64,000 nucleotides of DNA from Coemansia sp. RSA 1804 (GCA_027578815.1 JANBTH010000001.1:1-64000); one strand, 5' to 3'; shown: positions 49,151-59,074, counted from the first letter of the stretch. Program-made: numbers and translations. Notes: generated from the letters alone by a model not told the origin.

Positions 49151-49779
49151 TGTGTTGAGGTCAAATATTTTTATCTTTTTCGTAAAACAGTTTGAATAAT
49201 AAGATACAGACTCGTTTATCAAAAGAAATGAAAACCAAGATTACAGCTATTTAAGACCAGGGATAGTGTTTTGGTCAACATGCCAATTAAAATTGACGCA
49301 TAATTTTTTACTTTTGTAAGCACAGATGTTATATTAGCAGTGTTAGTTAAAATATATCCAAGATGGTGTCTAACTAAAAGCAAATATAATGCCAATTGTC
49401 GCTGTTTTCTGTATAGAGTATAAACACAAGTAAAAGGAAAAGAAATGTTTACATCTGTGGGGATGCCGACAACAGAAATCCTAGCCACATAACAAAACAA
49501 CTGCATTCTTGTAAGGATTAGAAAGGAGCAAAAGGCAAGGAAAGAAAAGGAAAGAGAGGAGAAAGAGGAGGGGAATAGCGCGACAGCGAGAAACTGAAGT
49601 AATAAAATCAGCAAGAAAAAGAGCTCCAGTTCCAGCTCGTCCTGCTGTGAACAGGAGGCATTTGATAATTAAACAAAAGTTAACGCATCTAGGTCCACTA
49701 GTTTTGGCTTTTCACAAAATAAGTTGAATACAAAAAGAAATAAGAAAATGAAAAAACTCAGATAACAGCTAGCCGAGCT
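49151..49779. other. Intergenic region with partial copy of an upstream segment
   Basis: 49445-49510 repeats the segment at 48260-48330 with some changes (ATGTTTACATCTGTGG...CCACATAACAAAACAACTGCA), so the gene at 48869 is flanked by direct repeats about 1.19 kb apart. No other feature seen. Confidence 0.45.
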
Positions 49780-50463
49780 TCAAGAGTCACCGCGAATCAC
49801 AGCGCTCGCCTGGTAGTCGCGCAGGGTATTGATATCACGGAAATGGATGCGCTGAAGGCGCTTGATATCGTCGAGCACAACATCGCTAAAGAAGTAGTGT
49901 CTCAGGAACACGCGACGCAGAAACTCGAGCATCGCACCGGTGGCAACGACGCGCTCCTCAACGGTGATCTTATCGAAATAGGCGTAATCGATGGAGAAGG
50001 GGTTCTCGGGGGGCGGACTAATCGTGGTGCAAATGACCTCGACCAGGACATCCCAGGGCCGTATATCGAACTGGCGCCAGCAGTCGACGGACTCGAGCTT
50101 CAGCGGAACATCCTTCTCCAGCGCCTGGTTCTCGGCAACCGAGATCAGCCGGTGGTGGTCGGTGCGCAGCCACACGTAGGGGCACTTGTACCGCGGGTAT
50201 CCGCCAACCAGGAAGTTGACCGCCCACCGGTCGTTCTCGAGGCTCCTGTCCGACAGGTCAAACGGCGCCCCCATGTTGTCTCTAGCGCGCACCATCGTCT
50301 GCTTCGACTCGTCCAGCGCCTGGATCCGCTCAACCCGCTCGAATATCGTTGAGCTGGATATCGGAACAACGTCGTCCGACGTCGGTTCCGGGCCCTTGGC
50401 CCCGTATACGCGTAGGACTATCTCCTCGCGGCTGCGGATGTGCACCGAGAAGTGGCTGAACCC
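49780..50463 (-). CDS. Uncharacterised protein, main exon
   Basis: At least 228 residues are open on the minus strand from about 50463 (GFSHFSVHIRSREE) to the stop at 49780. There is no ATG near the 5' end: VHIRSR uses GTG. An acceptor-like TTGTAG lies immediately upstream, so this is probably exon 2. A plausible first exon (MSRLSQFMADCMSVGALRE, 50690 down to about 50633, followed by GTATCTG) lies 170 bp upstream, but the phases do not match exactly and the junction is unresolved. Content: WAVNFLVGGYPRYKCPYVWL, RTDHHRLISVAENQALEKD, WDVLVEVICTTISPPPENPF, and a helical end VFLRHYFFSDVVLDDIKRLQ. No family recognised; soluble, no signal peptide. Confidence 0.6.
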   Translation of the reverse strand, partial: GFSHFSVHIRSREEIVLRVYGAKGPEPTSDDVVPISSSTIFERVERIQALDESKQTMVRARDNMGAPFDLSDRSLENDRWAVNFLVGGYPRYKCPYVWLRTDHHRLISVAENQALEKDVPLKLESVDCWRQFDIRPWDVLVEVICTTISPPPENPFSIDYAYFDKITVEERVVATGAMLEFLRRVFLRHYFFSDVVLDDIKRLQRIHFRDINTLRDYQASAVIRGDS

Positions 50464-50873
50464 CTACAACGCGCAACCTCACTTGGCAAGATAAACCGCT
50501 TTATTAGAATTTGGAAGCGGATTTCAGAGAATAGGATGTAGGGGAGTCGGATGGACAAGCAAATTGAATTCCCCTCTCTGCTTAATATTTCTCACACCCT
50601 AACAGACAAGTAGACATAAACAAAACAGATACTTTCTCGCAGAGCGCCAACGCTCATGCAGTCGGCCATAAACTGGCTGAGACGACTCATGTCAAGCACG
50701 CCGAATGTACGATGAACATGTAAAAAAAAGTGGAATTGACAGAATGGGGAGAAAGAGCAAAAGAAACCCCGCCTTGTTGATGGAGAGAGAAAAAGGGAAC
50801 CAAGAAAGGGAAAAAAGATGCCTGAAAATAAATAAATAAAAAAGTTATGATTGCAGGCGTGAGATGCGGCGGA
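50464..50873. other. Putative intron/first exon and intergenic DNA
   Basis: It contains the probable first exon of the preceding minus-strand gene (50633-50690) and its intron. 50700-50873 is the 3' flank of the WRAP53-like gene, with no other feature. Confidence 0.4.
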
Positions 50874-52076
50874 TCATGTGACGGCGCAGCTGGCGTCATC
50901 GCTGGGCAGATAGTTTGCAGCCAGCGACCAGATCTTGAGCGAGCAGTCGGCAGAGAAGGAGGATTCAAAGTGGCGCTGGCCAGAAGCCGTTGCCAGCAGC
51001 GGATAGAACGGATGCATGGCAAGCGCCGGGACAGCGTCCGCGTGCGCAGCAAAGGCGGCGACAGACTCGCCATCGGCGGAATCGGAGTCGTAGACGGAGA
51101 CGGAGCCGTCAGCGTGGCCAGCAACGAGATGGCGCCCGGTGGCATCGACGTCGATTTCCAGACGCTGGTTGGAAGACGATACGGGGCGCCGCACAACCAT
51201 CCAGGGCCCACGCAGATCGCGCACATCCCACGCCACAACAAACGGCGACCGACGCGACGCCGCCCACACGACGGTTCCGGCGCGTGCCCACCGCAGCGCA
51301 GTGACGCCCGACCCGGCGTACTCGCGCGGCACGGCCCACGACGCCACGCACGAATCCAGGTCCGTGCGCGAGTACAGCGCTACGTGGCTGTGCAGGGACG
51401 CACACGCCACCAGACCCTGCGCCGGGGCCTGCGAATCCATGCGCGCCACACACGACACGATGCCCTTCATCCCGTCGCGCGACCTCCGTGCCGGCGATGT
51501 GCGCACCAGCTGCGTCGGCAGTCCCGGACGCGCAACGTCGAAATGCGCCAAGTGGCCGGCGTATCCGGCAAACAGCCCATGCGCATCGGGCGTGAACCCA
51601 AGCGCCGTGGCTGTCAGCAGGCAGTCGGCGGCATCGGCTGCGCGGTACGAGGCGCGCACCTGGGAGGCGGCGGATGCGGCAGCGTCAAGACTGCGCAGGT
51701 GGATCGGGTGGTCGCGCACAGACTCCGCCACATACGCACCGCCCGCGTGTCTGCTTGCGTGCGGATGCCACGCGTAGTCAAGCACGGTCTCCGCATGCGC
51801 AGCCGTCAGCATCGGCTGCGTGCCGCAGGCCTGCGCCCCGTCCGGTGTCGCGCCATTCGCATACTGCTGCACGGCAAAGTCGGCGTCGTACACGCGCATT
51901 GCGTTGTCCTCCGAGACCGTCGCCACTAGCGTCCCGTCGGGCGACCACCGCGCGCTGCGATACGCCCTGTCGTTGGCGCTGTCGCCGACATCTGCTGCCT
52001 CCCACTGCGCCAGACACCGCGCCATCGCACCGCCTCCCGCGACCAGCTCGTACAGATGCGAGGCGCCCGTCTGCAT
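50874..52076 (-). CDS. WRAP53: WRAP53/TCAB1-like WD40 protein
   Basis: 400 aa, WD40 propeller. The sequence follows the WRAP53 pattern closely: SARWSPDGTLVATVSEDNAM, a HAETVLDYAWHP block, ESVRDHPIHLRSLD, VRASYRAADAADCLLTATAL, GLFAGYAGHLAHFDVARPG, KGIVSCVARM, VAWDVRDLRGPW, NQRLEIDVDATGRHLVAGHA, and PFYPLLATASGQRHF near the end. In animals this protein binds CAB-box RNAs (scaRNAs, telomerase RNA) and delivers them to Cajal bodies. The fungal role is inferred to be RNP/telomerase related. It lacks the long N-terminal extension of the human protein. It lies 211 bp downstream of the APC7-like gene, same strand. Confidence 0.78.
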   Translation of the reverse strand: MQTGASHLYELVAGGGAMARCLAQWEAADVGDSANDRAYRSARWSPDGTLVATVSEDNAMRVYDADFAVQQYANGATPDGAQACGTQPMLTAAHAETVLDYAWHPHASRHAGGAYVAESVRDHPIHLRSLDAAASAASQVRASYRAADAADCLLTATALGFTPDAHGLFAGYAGHLAHFDVARPGLPTQLVRTSPARRSRDGMKGIVSCVARMDSQAPAQGLVACASLHSHVALYSRTDLDSCVASWAVPREYAGSGVTALRWARAGTVVWAASRRSPFVVAWDVRDLRGPWMVVRRPVSSSNQRLEIDVDATGRHLVAGHADGSVSVYDSDSADGESVAAFAAHADAVPALAMHPFYPLLATASGQRHFESSFSADCSLKIWSLAANYLPSDDASCAVT

Positions 52077-52287
52077 CTACCGTTCAGCGTGTGTCGGATG
52101 CGCGGCCAGGAAGAAAACCCCGGTATTCTGACAGGACCAACAAAGCGAAAGCAAAAACAAAAACACAAGGGTGATCCACCCTATCTCAGTCACGACAATA
52201 GCACTTCCACATCCGTCGTCAGGGGCGCGTGTGATGAATAGCAGAGTAATACAGACGTTATGGGTGCCAGCAGGGAATGCCGGCGTG

Positions 52288-53949
52288 TCAGTAGTAGACG
52301 GCACCAGTGTCCATCGGAGCCTCCGAGGCGTCTGGCTCATGTAGCTCCTCGGGCTCCTCGTGCTCTTCAAGCTCATCCGGCTCCTCGGCGCCGCTTCCGC
52401 CGGGATGCAGCAGCGCATCCACGCGATCCACGCCAGCACGGGCACGCTCGTTCGACGGGTTGATAGCCAGCGCCGTTGCGTAGTTGGCAGCAGCCTTCGG
52501 AAGCTCGCCAGCCAGCGTCAGCACATCAGCGTAGCGCGTGTACATGTCGTCGGTCTGTATGTCGGGCAGATGCGACTCCAGCACACGCAGCGCATCCTCT
52601 GTCTGGCCGCTGGCCACATGAAGCGACGCCAGTGCGCCAACAGCCTCAGCGCACCGACAGTCGAGCGCAATGGCAGCCTCCAGCAGCCGACGGGCCTTAT
52701 CGCTGCTCTCAGCACTGTGCGACAGCACAATGCCAACGGTCGCCAGCGCGCCAGCATGCTGCGGCAATGCCTCGGCCATCTCGCGCGCATGCACAAAGGC
52801 CTCCTTGTATCGTCCGCACTGCACCAGCGCATCCACAAGGGCGCGGAACGTGTGCGCGCTGCGACCTAGCTGATGCGCCTTTGCAAACACCTCCACCGCA
52901 TCTTCGGTGCCGCCCGACGCCATCTGGATCACGCCCTCCGTGTAGTATGCGTCGCTAAGCGAGGGCGCCAGCGTCTGTGCGCGCCACGCTATGGCCAGCG
53001 CCTCCTGCGTGTCGCCGGCCAGAAGGAAGTACCGCGCCATCGCCACCCAGCCCTCGGCGCGCGTCTGGTCGGTCTTCAGGAGCGCGTTGCCGAGCCGGTA
53101 CACCGCGTGCATATCGTCTGCGCCGGAGCCCGATGCCAGCAGCGCAGCGTACGTGCCCATCTGGTCAACCAGCGTCGGGTCCAGCATCCGAGCGCGCTCG
53201 TACAGCGCCCGCGCCGCCCGCACATCGTCCAGCATAAAGCGGCAGGTTGCCTGGTGTGCGCGAACAAGCGCGTTCCGCGGATGGCGCCTGCCAAGCCGGG
53301 CCAGCTCCTCGTTTGCGCCGCGGTAGTCCAGCGCCTGCATCAGTCCCAGCGCCGACGCCAGACTCACCGCGTCATGGTAGCTGGCTCCATCGGCCGACGC
53401 CGCCGCCGCCGCCATCCGCGCCCGCTCCTCCTTTGCCGCGCCAACCGCCGAGGCCGCAGAGGACGAAGCTACCACAAACGCTAGCGCCTCTGACGCATTG
53501 GGTTGCCGCCGCAGCAGCTCCACATGCAATTCGCGCGCATCGGGCGCCCGCACCAGCGCCGCACACCGCGCCATGCGCGCAACGTCCCGGTTGCTCCGAT
53601 GCGTGCGCGGAATCTGCCGCAGCTGCGCCAGACACAGATCGTGCTCCCCGAGCTGCCACCGCTGCTGCGCGATATCGCGTGCCACTTCCTCGAGCTCCTC
53701 CGACGTGAGCTGGCTGCGCTCGGGCCCCGATATGAACTCGGTTATCACCCGCAGGGATGTGCGGTGCTGCTTCTGCTTGTCCAGACAGTCGCTGTATATC
53801 CGCAGCAGCTGCAGTCGCTCGCTGGCCGATACCCGTTGGTCGCTCAGCAGCGGCTTACATTCTAGCTCTGCCAGCGCCAGCGCCGACTCCCCCAGCTCGC
53901 ACTCCAGAAGCTGCCGTATCTCGTGTACCAGCGTCTGTGTTGCCGTCAT
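52288..53949 (-). CDS. APC7: TPR protein, APC7-like subunit of the anaphase-promoting complex
   Basis: 553 aa from the ATG at 53949 (MTATQTLVHEIRQLLE); the frame upstream reaches only a GTG. Almost entirely TPR-type helical repeats: RWQLGEHDLCLAQLRQIPRT, GLMQALDYRGANEELARLGR, VAMARYFLLAGDTQEALAIA, GGTEDAVEVFAKAHQLG, YADVLTLAGELPKAAANYAT, ALAINPSNERARAGVDRVD. The order of repeats and the acidic tail (EEPDELEEHEEPEELHEPD) fit APC7, a scaffold TPR subunit of the APC/C ubiquitin ligase. Other TPR proteins (TTC, CDC27-like) cannot be excluded. Confidence 0.65.
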   Translation of the reverse strand: MTATQTLVHEIRQLLECELGESALALAELECKPLLSDQRVSASERLQLLRIYSDCLDKQKQHRTSLRVITEFISGPERSQLTSEELEEVARDIAQQRWQLGEHDLCLAQLRQIPRTHRSNRDVARMARCAALVRAPDARELHVELLRRQPNASEALAFVVASSSAASAVGAAKEERARMAAAAASADGASYHDAVSLASALGLMQALDYRGANEELARLGRRHPRNALVRAHQATCRFMLDDVRAARALYERARMLDPTLVDQMGTYAALLASGSGADDMHAVYRLGNALLKTDQTRAEGWVAMARYFLLAGDTQEALAIAWRAQTLAPSLSDAYYTEGVIQMASGGTEDAVEVFAKAHQLGRSAHTFRALVDALVQCGRYKEAFVHAREMAEALPQHAGALATVGIVLSHSAESSDKARRLLEAAIALDCRCAEAVGALASLHVASGQTEDALRVLESHLPDIQTDDMYTRYADVLTLAGELPKAAANYATALAINPSNERARAGVDRVDALLHPGGSGAEEPDELEEHEEPEELHEPDASEAPMDTGAVYY

Positions 53950-54284
53950 TTTAATGCAAGCACTGGCCACGATTCGTCTGATTCCAATGGCTATAATAAT
54001 GTTAATTAGAGCGTAGCTGATAAAATAGGTTTGGGAGGGAAGAATAAAAAAGATACTTGTTTTGTTTTGTTACTTTGTGTTTGTTTACTAAAGCCGAGAA
54101 AAAGTCTGAATGCTCATCTACTGCTTCTTTGCATACAAACTTTGCTTGCCATTTCTTCCCTCTCCAAACCCTTAGCATACACTATTGGCGTCATTTATCT
54201 TCTTACTCGTAGTAATTCTTCCCTTCTCAGCTTTGCAATCTACTTTAACTATTTCTACTCTTATTTCATTCATTCAACCTCACA
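53950..54284. promoter_or_regulatory. Divergent promoter between APC7-like and Yrb30 genes
   Basis: 335 bp between outward-facing ATGs, AT- and T-rich toward the Yrb30 side. No clear TATA box. Confidence 0.5.
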
Positions 54285-56342
54285 ATGGAGGACCTGTTTG
54301 CAAAGCTTGCGCTCCAAACCGTGAATCTCGTGGGCAAGGCTGCGTTTGGCGCAGCAAGCTCGATGGCAATGCGGCAGGTGGCAGCCTACGCCAACCGCGT
54401 GCCGCAGTCAAAGAGCCGGCAAGCCGAGATCGACCGGCTCCGCACGCTGTTTGAGGCCAAGCTCCGGATCATCACACCGGCAATCGATCTAGTCGACATC
54501 ATCTCTGCGCGCGGCCACTCGGCCATGGCCAGCGTGCTCCAGCTGACGTATGCTCTGCGCAGCGATATCGTTGCATTCAGCGCAAAGCTCGAGAAGCTGG
54601 ACCAGATGCTTGAGCGTGCACTACGGAAGGAGAAAATGACCCCATGTGGTGGAGGCAGCGATTCGTCGTCGTCGCTGAGCGCTATCTTCCGCCGTGTGAG
54701 CATCGGTCCGCAGTCTGCCGCCGGTTCCGAGGCCGCCCACTCCGACCTTGCTGCGCTGAACGACGCTATAGTTGACGATCTCAAGGCCCTGCTTGTGAAT
54801 ATCGAGGAGGCCGTCCCGCTGCTCAACCTGGCACTCACCACATCTGGCGCCCATCTAGGCACCTCGTTGCCGCCCGGAATATCGCCCAGCCGGCTGATGC
54901 AGGCATCCGCGCTGCTTTCCCGCTCCTCCATCTGGCACGACCATCGGAGCCGCAGCGACAACCAGGCTGCCGGCGCATCCAGCGACGTAATGGTTGGCGA
55001 TCCCTTTGTTCTCCGCCTCTACTCGCTCTTTGTTGCCTCCGTAAGACCCAAATCCAAGGCGGATTTCACCTGGAAGGAGGAGTTTGCCAAGTGCAGGGTT
55101 GCTCTGTGGAGATGCGCTGGTCGCCCAGACAATGATGAGGATGTCGATGCCGTGTTTGCGCAGGACGAGTATGTGTACGAGTTGAGGATCATCGAGGATA
55201 TGGACGACGGCAGGTACCACGACGACGACGACGATGCTTCTGCTGCTGTCTCTACACAATCTTCAGCTTCTGCCTCGTTGGCTCACAAGGATCGGGACTC
55301 TTGGGTTTCCATCATGGATCGTAAGAGCCCTGCAAGCGGTCCCATGCGTGCTGGTCGCGTCATCCGTATCCCGCTGGACCGCGTTGCCAGTCTTCATTAC
55401 ACATCGGCCGGCTCGTTGCTGAATATTGAAGACTCGAGCTCCCCCGTTTTGGTTGTCAGCAGCAGCGGCTCACAGGTTACTTCCTCCTTCTCTTTGGCTT
55501 CTGCTGACGATTCGGGCGCCAAGAGCGCCCACGCTGAAGGTGTTGGTGCCGACGGTACTGGAAAAGCGTCTCCTGCTGAACAGACACAGCAGACCATCCA
55601 CTGGTATGCGCTGGAGGTTGTTGTGGAAGACAACCATGATCAGGACAGCGCGACTAGTGCTGCTTCCAGCGATGATGAGAATGGCGAAAATGACAAGGAG
55701 TCCGAATCCGAATCCGAATCCGAGTCCGAGTCCGATGAAGAAGCAGATGACCAATTGTCTGATTCCAAAAACACTGGGGCCGCAACTACCGCAGAGTCAC
55801 GGCTAGTGGAGGAAAAAGCCAAGGATGGTTCTGCTGATGACGCTAACACTGCAAATACTGAGAACCCGGACCTCTTGCAGCACGATTCCTCGTATAGCGA
55901 AGTCTCGCACAGCGATTCCGAATCCCTAGCAGCCGAGGAATACTTGCGTCCTGTGGAGTTTCTGGCAAACGAATGGAGCAGATGCACACTAAGTCTGTTA
56001 GAGTACACCATCCGGCTCGCATCCGTAGAGATGCGCGAGCAGCTGTCGCATCTAGAGGTCACCGACGAGAAGCTGCGCTTGTATCTTCTTGGCGGTGCTC
56101 CTGGGGACCCATACGCCGCCCACGATGCCCCTGGCGGTGCGTTGCGCGCAACTCAAGATGCCTCATACAGAACCACGACGCCAGCGGCTGCTAGTAGAAT
56201 GGGCACCGGCTTCAATACCAGCATTCCCACCCCCAATAGACGCGATGCCGCTCTCTTTTCTGCATCTAATATTGGCAGCCCCACGCCAAAGTATGCCCGT
56301 GCAAAGAGCAGTCGCTCGGCATCCACTCTTGGTCCGCGTTAG
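54285..56342 (+). CDS. YRB30: Yrb30-type RanGTP-binding protein
   Basis: 685 aa. The N-terminal block MEDLFAKLALQTVNLVGKAA, SMAMRQVAAYANRVPQ, IDRLRTLFEAKLRIITPAID and LVDIISARGHSAMASVLQLT is the signature of the Yrb30/Ran-binding (PF05508-like) family, fungal proteins that bind RanGTP and interfere with its GAP-stimulated hydrolysis. A conserved middle segment (FVLRLYSLFVASVRPKSKAD, WKEEFAKCRVALWR, IRIPLDRVASLHY) follows. Residues around 465-490 form an acidic Ser/Glu repeat encoded by TCCGAA/TCCGAG hexamers (55700-55735). The tail is Ser/Arg-rich (KYARAKSSRSASTLGPR). Start: ATG at 54285. Confidence 0.85.
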   Translation: MEDLFAKLALQTVNLVGKAAFGAASSMAMRQVAAYANRVPQSKSRQAEIDRLRTLFEAKLRIITPAIDLVDIISARGHSAMASVLQLTYALRSDIVAFSAKLEKLDQMLERALRKEKMTPCGGGSDSSSSLSAIFRRVSIGPQSAAGSEAAHSDLAALNDAIVDDLKALLVNIEEAVPLLNLALTTSGAHLGTSLPPGISPSRLMQASALLSRSSIWHDHRSRSDNQAAGASSDVMVGDPFVLRLYSLFVASVRPKSKADFTWKEEFAKCRVALWRCAGRPDNDEDVDAVFAQDEYVYELRIIEDMDDGRYHDDDDDASAAVSTQSSASASLAHKDRDSWVSIMDRKSPASGPMRAGRVIRIPLDRVASLHYTSAGSLLNIEDSSSPVLVVSSSGSQVTSSFSLASADDSGAKSAHAEGVGADGTGKASPAEQTQQTIHWYALEVVVEDNHDQDSATSAASSDDENGENDKESESESESESESDEEADDQLSDSKNTGAATTAESRLVEEKAKDGSADDANTANTENPDLLQHDSSYSEVSHSDSESLAAEEYLRPVEFLANEWSRCTLSLLEYTIRLASVEMREQLSHLEVTDEKLRLYLLGGAPGDPYAAHDAPGGALRATQDASYRTTTPAAASRMGTGFNTSIPTPNRRDAALFSASNIGSPTPKYARAKSSRSASTLGPR

Positions 56343-56726
56343 CATCAGTGGAAGATGACGACGAGGGATTGTATCAGCTTTAATATACTATATTCTATTA
56401 TTACTTCTCAGTGTACTGGTATCTGATTAAACACTCATGCCAACCAATTCACATGACTGTAATACCTCTAATAGTCGGATACTAGCAAAGTGTTGATCGT
56501 ACCAGTGGATATGAAACTATTTATATGTTAGCTTAATTGAAAAAAGGATATCTGGAAAATGTCACAACATATCATATTACACCAGCATGGGAAAAGAAAA
56601 AAGAAGTGACATGTACAATATATTTTTGCAACATAAAAGACAGACAATTAGAAGATACACCCACGTTTGTGCTAGAAAATATGCCTTTATCGCATCTTTT
56701 TCTTAAAGCAAAATATTATTCCCAAA
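56343..56726. other. Leader region of small Ser-rich gene
   Basis: The Yrb30 3' UTR followed by a weak TATA-like CATAAAAG at 56632-56639, 95 bp before the next ATG. Confidence 0.4.
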
Positions 56727-56924
56727 ATGTCGTCCAGCAGTAGCAGTAGCAGTGGCAGTGGCACAAAGAGACTTAGCTCTCCGCTTCAAACAATTGACGA
56801 AAACGAAGAATTAGTAGTACGTAAGAAGAACCCATATACGATAAAAAGGATGCCAAAAAAGAATGGCAAAGCGAAAAAGAAGAAAGCTTCTTCATACAGA
56901 GGTTCTACTGAAAGCTTGGTGTAA
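56727..56924 (+). CDS. Small Ser- and Lys-rich disordered protein
   Basis: 65 aa: MSSSSSSSSGSGTKRLSSPL, then QTIDENEELVVRKKNPYTIK and a basic stretch (KKNGKAKKKKASSYRG) ending STESLV. It looks intrinsically disordered with a nuclear-localisation-like basic cluster. The layout (TATA-like box about 95 bp upstream, very short ORF) matches the neighbouring small genes. No known family. The coding call rests on the ATG, composition and context. Confidence 0.5.
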   Translation: MSSSSSSSSGSGTKRLSSPLQTIDENEELVVRKKNPYTIKRMPKKNGKAKKKKASSYRGSTESLV

Positions 56925-57538
56925 ATTACAGTAAAAGCCCGTACAATTGACAGGGTTATGCTAGGTAGCAGGGTCAATAGCTTTTTGTAGACAGACAATC
57001 CCCCCTCTATTACAACAGCTAGTTCAAATATAATGATATTGCTCAAATAAACTCTTCCGCACAAGCCGGTATGGATGAATTCTTGCTGTTTCTTTCCTTC
57101 TAATTTTACGAGGAGGGGCTTGAAGCTTGGTGACTGTGATTTTTTGCCACACAAAAAATTAGATTTTCTTTTTCAATCTTGATATTCTTGTATCTGCTGC
57201 TTCAAGAAAAATTGCTAAAAAGAAATAAACTGGAATTTGCTCCCATTCCGCCCCTCTCTTTCCCCAATAATGAATCTACTAAATAGCAGATGTCCGCTTT
57301 TAGATATAGAAATCTGAAGCAAGTCATATGAATAAAATCTATGTATGAAAATTAAAAAACAAATTTCCAGCTGCCTTTAATGTTCAATATAATGCAATCC
57401 TGGCCATTTGTTTTGTAAGGTATATAATAGGAATGCATTCTCACCTGTACATTTTTATGTAACCCCATTTTCTTTTTTCTCTACATCTACATTATTCATA
57501 TTATAAGATATAAATTTGAGCACTTTAAATAATTTAAA
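56925..57538. other. AT-rich spacer with TATA box for the next small gene
   Basis: TATATAAT at 57419-57426 lies about 118 bp before the ATG at 57539. No gene seen in the rest. Confidence 0.4.
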
Positions 57539-57777
57539 ATGCCAGAAGGAAATAACAGACGCACTAGATTCAAACCTACACTCAGCTCAGTACCTCAGGA
57601 TAGAACAGTTGATGGATTTACAAGTAAAAAGGCAAGTAAAAAGGCTAGTGATGGAAATAACCAGGCGGCCCTCATAAATCAAGAAACAATTCAGGCTCAG
57701 TAACCACCGGGCGCAGGATTGAAAAACCTGGAGATCCATCTCCAAGAAAGTCATCATTAAATCTAAGTAGTTCTTAA
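57539..57777 (+). pseudogene. Small basic protein gene with an internal single-base frameshift
   Basis: The ATG at 57539 opens a frame MPEGNNRRTRFKPTLSSVPQ... that ends at TAA 57701-57703 (54 aa). From about 57660 the -1 frame instead continues with protein-like sequence (PGGPHKSRNNSGSVTTGRR, IEKPGDPSPRKSSLNLSSS) to TAA at 57775-57777. Total length from ATG to the second stop is 239 nt, one short of a multiple of three, consistent with a one-base deletion near 57655-57662. The frame-0 end (ALINQETIQAQ) could still be the real terminus. No slippery heptamer for programmed shifting was seen. Basic, disordered, no known family. Confidence 0.5.
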
Positions 57778-57816
57778 AAAATATTTGGCTAAATAACCAA
57801 AAAATTGTGATAAGAA

Positions 57817-58093
57817 ATATGTTTCAAAGGTTTTCAAATAGAATAAAAATGGCTGTTATTAACTATAAAGAAATCCTTCAAACTATCATACCAGACGAGC
57901 CGTTGCTTTTATACCTCGGCGTCTGTTATCCGGTATGGCTCAAACATTTATATCATCCTTTTTAGGAGTGATAAATGTTGAGCGGTGATCGCAGGTTCTT
58001 TCTTCGTGTAGTCTGTGACATTTAATCTCCCAAGCTGATTAGTATCGGACGCTGATTTCAGGTCTTCATACATTGCTCTGAGCAACAAATATC
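57817..58093. repeat. Dispersed ~275-bp repeat, copy R3
   Basis: Block for block like R1/R2 at 1131-1677: TATGTTTCAAAGG start, ACTATAAAGAAATCCTTC, CATCCTTTTTAGGAGTGAT, GACATTTAATCTCCCAAGC, and a GCTCTGAGCAACAAAT end. Same orientation as R1/R2, 56 kb away. The ATACCAGA/TCCGGTAT inverted repeat keeps seven of eight pairs. Confidence 0.75.
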
Positions 58094-59066
58094 TATAAAA
58101 CACTAAAAATTTATTCTGACAGTTAAACTAAAGACTATCAAAGGAATTGGTTTAAACTGCAAACGTGTTTTACCAATTTTTATAGTTTGCATTTGGGTTG
58201 AATAAATACAAGGATTGGTAACAAATAGATACATATTGCATTTGTAGTTTGTTTTGTGCTGCTACTTGGCCAAATATGTACAAAAGTGTGAGTTATTAAA
58301 AATGTATAGATATTTTAAAACAACACTTTTAAAACATCTCAAAAGCTGAACTAATGCACCAATTTTAGCAAGAAAAAGTGGCTGTGATTAGCCCATTCTT
58401 GCCAAAAAATATGTGTTCAAAGTAAAATCTAATATACCAGATGCGTAAAGACCACTAAGGTAATATCACTTTTTAGGCTAATACCTGTAGTAGCGTATCA
58501 TGGCAACATATTTATTAATATTGCTTTTAAATCTATTTTCCGCATCTCTTATTTTCCATTTGTATGTAAAATATCAGAAAGCGGTTAAAGTTCAAACATT
58601 GCCACTGCCTTTTGACTTTTTTATTTTCCTGTATAAGCAGTACATAACAGCTGAAGCAAATGAGCATAAAATTCCATTTTTTCATATTCTCAATTTTCTT
58701 TTTGGCTAGTGCAAATTGATAACCAGAAGCTGACATACCAGCTGATATAGGCTTGTTTGAGTAAAAATGTGTTAATCTGGAAACGGATACAAATGAAAAA
58801 ATCATGTGGCTTTAATTAAGTGCGGATGATGACAAATTTATGTCTCGGAAGAGATGCACATTTTCAAAGAAGAGAAAAGTAATTGATTGCAAAAGTCCAA
58901 GTAATATCGCTAAATTAATTCCCATATTTAGACACGGATTTGCGGAGTAATTAAACAATGCCCTAAGAATGAAAATAAGTCTTTGAAATAAACAGGTTTA
59001 TACAGAAAGCATTTAATTGCATTTCTATTGAATTGTAAAGAATGCTTTGCACCGACAAAAGGGCGC

Positions 59067-59074
59067 TATAAAAG
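59067..59074 (+). promoter_or_regulatory. TATA box, array unit 1
   Basis: TATAAAAG, 104 bp before the ATG at 59171; same position as in units 2-4. Confidence 0.75.

Noticed and set aside
50847..51929. Plus-strand open frame of 360 codons
   Set aside because: Antisense to the WRAP53-like gene; Arg/Gly/His-rich shadow.
58500..58709. Hydrophobic 69-codon ORF before the array
   Set aside because: Its 3' end lies in the repeat boundary sequence and the other units do not keep it open; composition follows AT content.
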